In this document: piece by piece, positions 61,981 to 64,000 of the stretch
How the letters are laid out: every line of letters starts with the position of its first letter
How positions within the stretch are numbered: position 1 is the first letter of the stretch
Source of the DNA: Lachnospiraceae bacterium
GTDB taxonomy: Bacteria > Bacillota > Clostridia > Lachnospirales > Lachnospiraceae
Assembly: GCA_030527645.1 (NCBI GenBank)
Contig: JAUNAJ010000012.1
Location: 1 to 64,000 of the forward strand
Direction: 5' to 3'
Length of the DNA stretch: 64,000 bases
Notes under the pieces: model-generated
What the model saw: only the letters and a program-made list of their open reading frames with translations
What the model was told of the DNA's origin: nothing
Databases searched by the model: none
Made by a program: the position numbers and the translations under genes

Positions 61981-62877
61981 ATGAAAAATACAAGCGATAA
62001 ACTACTGACAGCAAAGGCACAGAAAAAACGATTTGCTTACAGCATGGTTTCACCAACCATCATCGTGCTTCTGATTATGACGGCCTATCCGCTGATTTTT
62101 ACTATATTCTACAGCTTTACGGATTACAATCTGCTGAAAAGTGCAAAGCGTGGAGTTGAATTTATTGGATTAGAAAATTATATTGACCTGTTTAAGGACG
62201 CTTACTTCCGACAGGCGATTTGGAATACTGTGAAGTTTACAATACTTGCCATGGTCTTCGAGATGCTGATCGGCTTCATCATGGCGCTTTTTGTAAACAG
62301 CCTGAAGATTGGTCAGAAGATCATGAGAACGCTGCTTCTCCTTCCTTATCTTCTGCCTACAGTAACTGTTGCACTGATCTGGCGTATGATGCTTTCACCG
62401 AACTACGGAATCGTGAATCAGGTTCTGACGGCTCTGCATCTTCCGGTGTTCAACTGGTTTTCCGATGTACGGACTGCCTTTGGCATGCTGGTACTGATCG
62501 ATGTGTGGCAGACGGCACCCTTCGTATTCCTGCTGCTGTATGCAGCTCTTCAGGGCGTGGACGGTGCGCAGTATGAGGCGGCAAAAATCGACGGTGCAAA
62601 CGCGTTTCAGCGTTTGCGTTATGTGACAATTCCAAATATTAAAGGCAGCCTTGCACTCTGTGCACTGCTTCGTACCATCGACAGTTTCCGACTGTTCGAC
62701 AAGGTTAACCTTCTGACAGGAGGCGGTCCGGCGAATACTACGGCAACCATCACACAGTATCTGTATAACTATGGTATCAAAAACCTTAACTTCGGCTTTG
62801 GTACAGCCGGTGCACTCGTTATGACAATATTGGTATTGATTCTTTCAAGTTTCTATATCAAGAGGGCCATGGGTTGA
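61981..62877 (+). CDS. Carbohydrate ABC transporter permease (MalF/UgpA-like)
   Basis: The 298-residue membrane protein opens MVSPTIIVLLIMTAYPLIFT, has IFYSFTDYNLLKS and FIGLENYIDLFKDAYFRQAI, and the EAA loop GVDGAQYEAAKIDGANAFQR. It pairs with the MalG-like permease upstream. No ATPase is seen in the window; a shared MsmK-type ATPase elsewhere is probable, as in many Firmicutes. GAGG lies ahead of the ATG. Confidence 0.92.
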   Translation: MKNTSDKLLTAKAQKKRFAYSMVSPTIIVLLIMTAYPLIFTIFYSFTDYNLLKSAKRGVEFIGLENYIDLFKDAYFRQAIWNTVKFTILAMVFEMLIGFIMALFVNSLKIGQKIMRTLLLLPYLLPTVTVALIWRMMLSPNYGIVNQVLTALHLPVFNWFSDVRTAFGMLVLIDVWQTAPFVFLLLYAALQGVDGAQYEAAKIDGANAFQRLRYVTIPNIKGSLALCALLRTIDSFRLFDKVNLLTGGGPANTTATITQYLYNYGIKNLNFGFGTAGALVMTILVLILSSFYIKRAMG

Positions 62878-62977
62878 TCTTTTGCCCCAGCCAGAGGCAG
62901 ATCTCAATAGGATGAGTGTAAGTTGAGACAGACACTAGGCATAACATGAGGAATACAATCAGTACAGGACAGAGAAC

Positions 62978-63949
62978 ATGTTAAAGATAACATTTGTGAA
63001 CAGTGGATATGCAGAGGGAATTCTGATCCAGTGCCCGGACGACTCCAGACAGAGCAGTACATTTGTGATGACGATCGATGGAGGAGGAGCAAGGCCGGAT
63101 GAATTTGAAGGAAATATTTCCGGCAGAATTCGGATGTCGGACTATCTGAAACAGACTGAAGTAGATCATATAGATCTGATGGTATCCACCCATACACATG
63201 AAGATCATATCTGCGGGCAGAAACTGTGTGCAGAACTTCTGCCACCGAGAGAGTTGTGGCAGACACTTCCGCCCGGGTTATTTCAGACATTTGAGCAACT
63301 GGATGTTTTCAGAGGAACAAATCTGTCTCAGGTGAATTTTCTGTCTGCGTTAAATGACTATATTCATTTGTGTAATATCACAGAGGAAAACGGCGGACTG
63401 GTTCGTCAGATTTCTGCAGGAACTGTTTTTTCAATAAATGAGGATCTTACTATAAAAGTACTGGCTCCGAATGATGAAAAGGAGAAGACTTTGACTGGTA
63501 TGATGCAGGAACTCTATTCTTCTGTGGATTCGGATGATTTTCTGGAAAAACTTAATGGTGTAGACAGTAAGCTCAATAATTTCAGCCTGATTCTAATGCT
63601 GGAGTACAGAGGACAACGAGTTCTTTTGCCAGGTGATACCAACCGATACGGCTATGACGATCTGCAGGATGACGATCTGCATGCAGATCTCTTCAAGGTG
63701 GGACACCATGGCCAGATCGACGGGGCTTCAGAGACGGTGATTCGAAAAGTACAGCCATCAATGGTTGTCTGCTGTGCATCCAGCGATCGAAGATACAACA
63801 GTGCCCATCCTGATCTGATCTCCATGATTGAGAAAACTGGTGCAAAGATGTATTATTCCGATTGTCCTGTCGAGGGCATTCCTGCACATAAGGCAGTGCA
63901 ATTTTCAGTTTCTGACGAAGGAATCTGGAGCGCGGAATATATAAGGTAA
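62978..63949 (+). CDS. Metallo-beta-lactamase-fold hydrolase (ComEC/Rec2-type domain)
   Basis: The 323-residue soluble protein has VSTHTHEDHICG (metal motif HxHxDH), then RVLLPGDTNRYG, KVGHHGQID and a late SSDRRYNSAHPDLI. This order matches the hydrolase domain of ComEC-like proteins, here free-standing and without membrane spans or signal. Its place behind a sugar permease suggests action on an imported compound, which is inference. AGGACAG lies ahead of the ATG. The next gene starts 9 nt after its stop. Confidence 0.85.
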   Translation: MLKITFVNSGYAEGILIQCPDDSRQSSTFVMTIDGGGARPDEFEGNISGRIRMSDYLKQTEVDHIDLMVSTHTHEDHICGQKLCAELLPPRELWQTLPPGLFQTFEQLDVFRGTNLSQVNFLSALNDYIHLCNITEENGGLVRQISAGTVFSINEDLTIKVLAPNDEKEKTLTGMMQELYSSVDSDDFLEKLNGVDSKLNNFSLILMLEYRGQRVLLPGDTNRYGYDDLQDDDLHADLFKVGHHGQIDGASETVIRKVQPSMVVCCASSDRRYNSAHPDLISMIEKTGAKMYYSDCPVEGIPAHKAVQFSVSDEGIWSAEYIR

Positions 63950-63958
63950 GGAGTAAAT

Positions 63959-64000
63959 ATGAAAAAACAATACGACGTAATGGTATGCGGCCCCGTATCC
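63959..64000 (+). CDS. Start of a possible PfkB-type carbohydrate kinase (truncated by window edge)
   Basis: Only the first 14 codons are present: MKKQYDVMVCGPVS, preceded by AAGGAG. DV-x-V-x-G-P-V at the start is common in PfkB family sugar kinases and fits a carbohydrate operon, but too little is visible to be sure. Confidence 0.5.
   Translation, partial: MKKQYDVMVCGPVS

Overview
The window looks like chromosomal DNA of an anaerobic Gram-positive gut-type bacterium of the Clostridia, most likely Lachnospiraceae. This is inferred from a one-piece pyruvate:ferredoxin oxidoreductase, strong AGGAGG ribosome sites, lipoproteins with serine-rich tethers, a DUF4317 protein, an endosialidase-like small protein, two 2-hydroxycarboxylate transporters and Lachnospiraceae-style short repeats. 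The species cannot be named from sequence reading alone. No CRISPR array and no rRNA were found.

Layout. 1-1.7 kb: decayed prophage debris, including a phage minor head protein fused to a C-terminal JAMM/MPN-like domain, broken by one extra base and followed by a tightly linked 56-residue ORF missed by size filters. 2.0-2.8 kb: a REP-associated tyrosine transposase (RAYT), with matching GGGGACGG palindromes scattered at 2.8, 4.85, 6.85, 18.0 and 38.7 kb. 2.8-9.1 kb: housekeeping and accessory single genes (DUF4317, SfsA, Nudix, UlaG-like hydrolase, HTH-Uma2, Dabb, small alarmone synthetase, 3-hydroxyacyl-CoA dehydrogenase). 9.1-19.3 kb: an organic-acid island. A GntR regulator faces a LeuCD-type hydro-lyase operon across a double palindromic operator. 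Next come a DcuR/CitB-type response regulator, malic enzyme, a CCS transporter, a zinc-ribbon membrane protein, the cognate-type sensor kinase and a second CCS transporter. Together they could import malate- or citrate-like acids, interconvert them by hydration/dehydration and decarboxylate malate to pyruvate, which the pyruvate:ferredoxin oxidoreductase at 35-38.6 kb would oxidise.

19.4-24 kb: an NCS2 purine-type permease with a clear cobalamin riboswitch and terminator in its leader (an unusual pairing), then a polar amino-acid ABC transporter. 24-28.6 kb: glycogen synthase with a 276-residue Ala/Lys/Glu-rich N-terminal extension, trpS, and an RluA-type pseudouridine synthase. 29-35 kb: PucR regulator, UroD/MtaA-like protein, DUF362 ferredoxin protein, ABC-F ATPase. 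38.9-48.6 kb: SseB-like protein, M16C peptidase, era, recO and a heterodimeric ABC exporter, with a MITE-like repeat in front of era. 48.7-58.6 kb: two identical tRNA-Leu(CAG) genes, uppP, a small export protein, pspA, an ArsC/Spx-like reductase, clpC, a structured RNA candidate with a small endosialidase-like protein, radA, a VanZ protein and a lipoprotein. 58.8-64 kb: a VOC protein and a carbohydrate ABC operon (permease, binding protein, permease, metallo-beta-lactamase-fold hydrolase, start of a possible PfkB kinase) that runs off the window.

All identifications come from reading motifs and lengths by eye. No database search was run.
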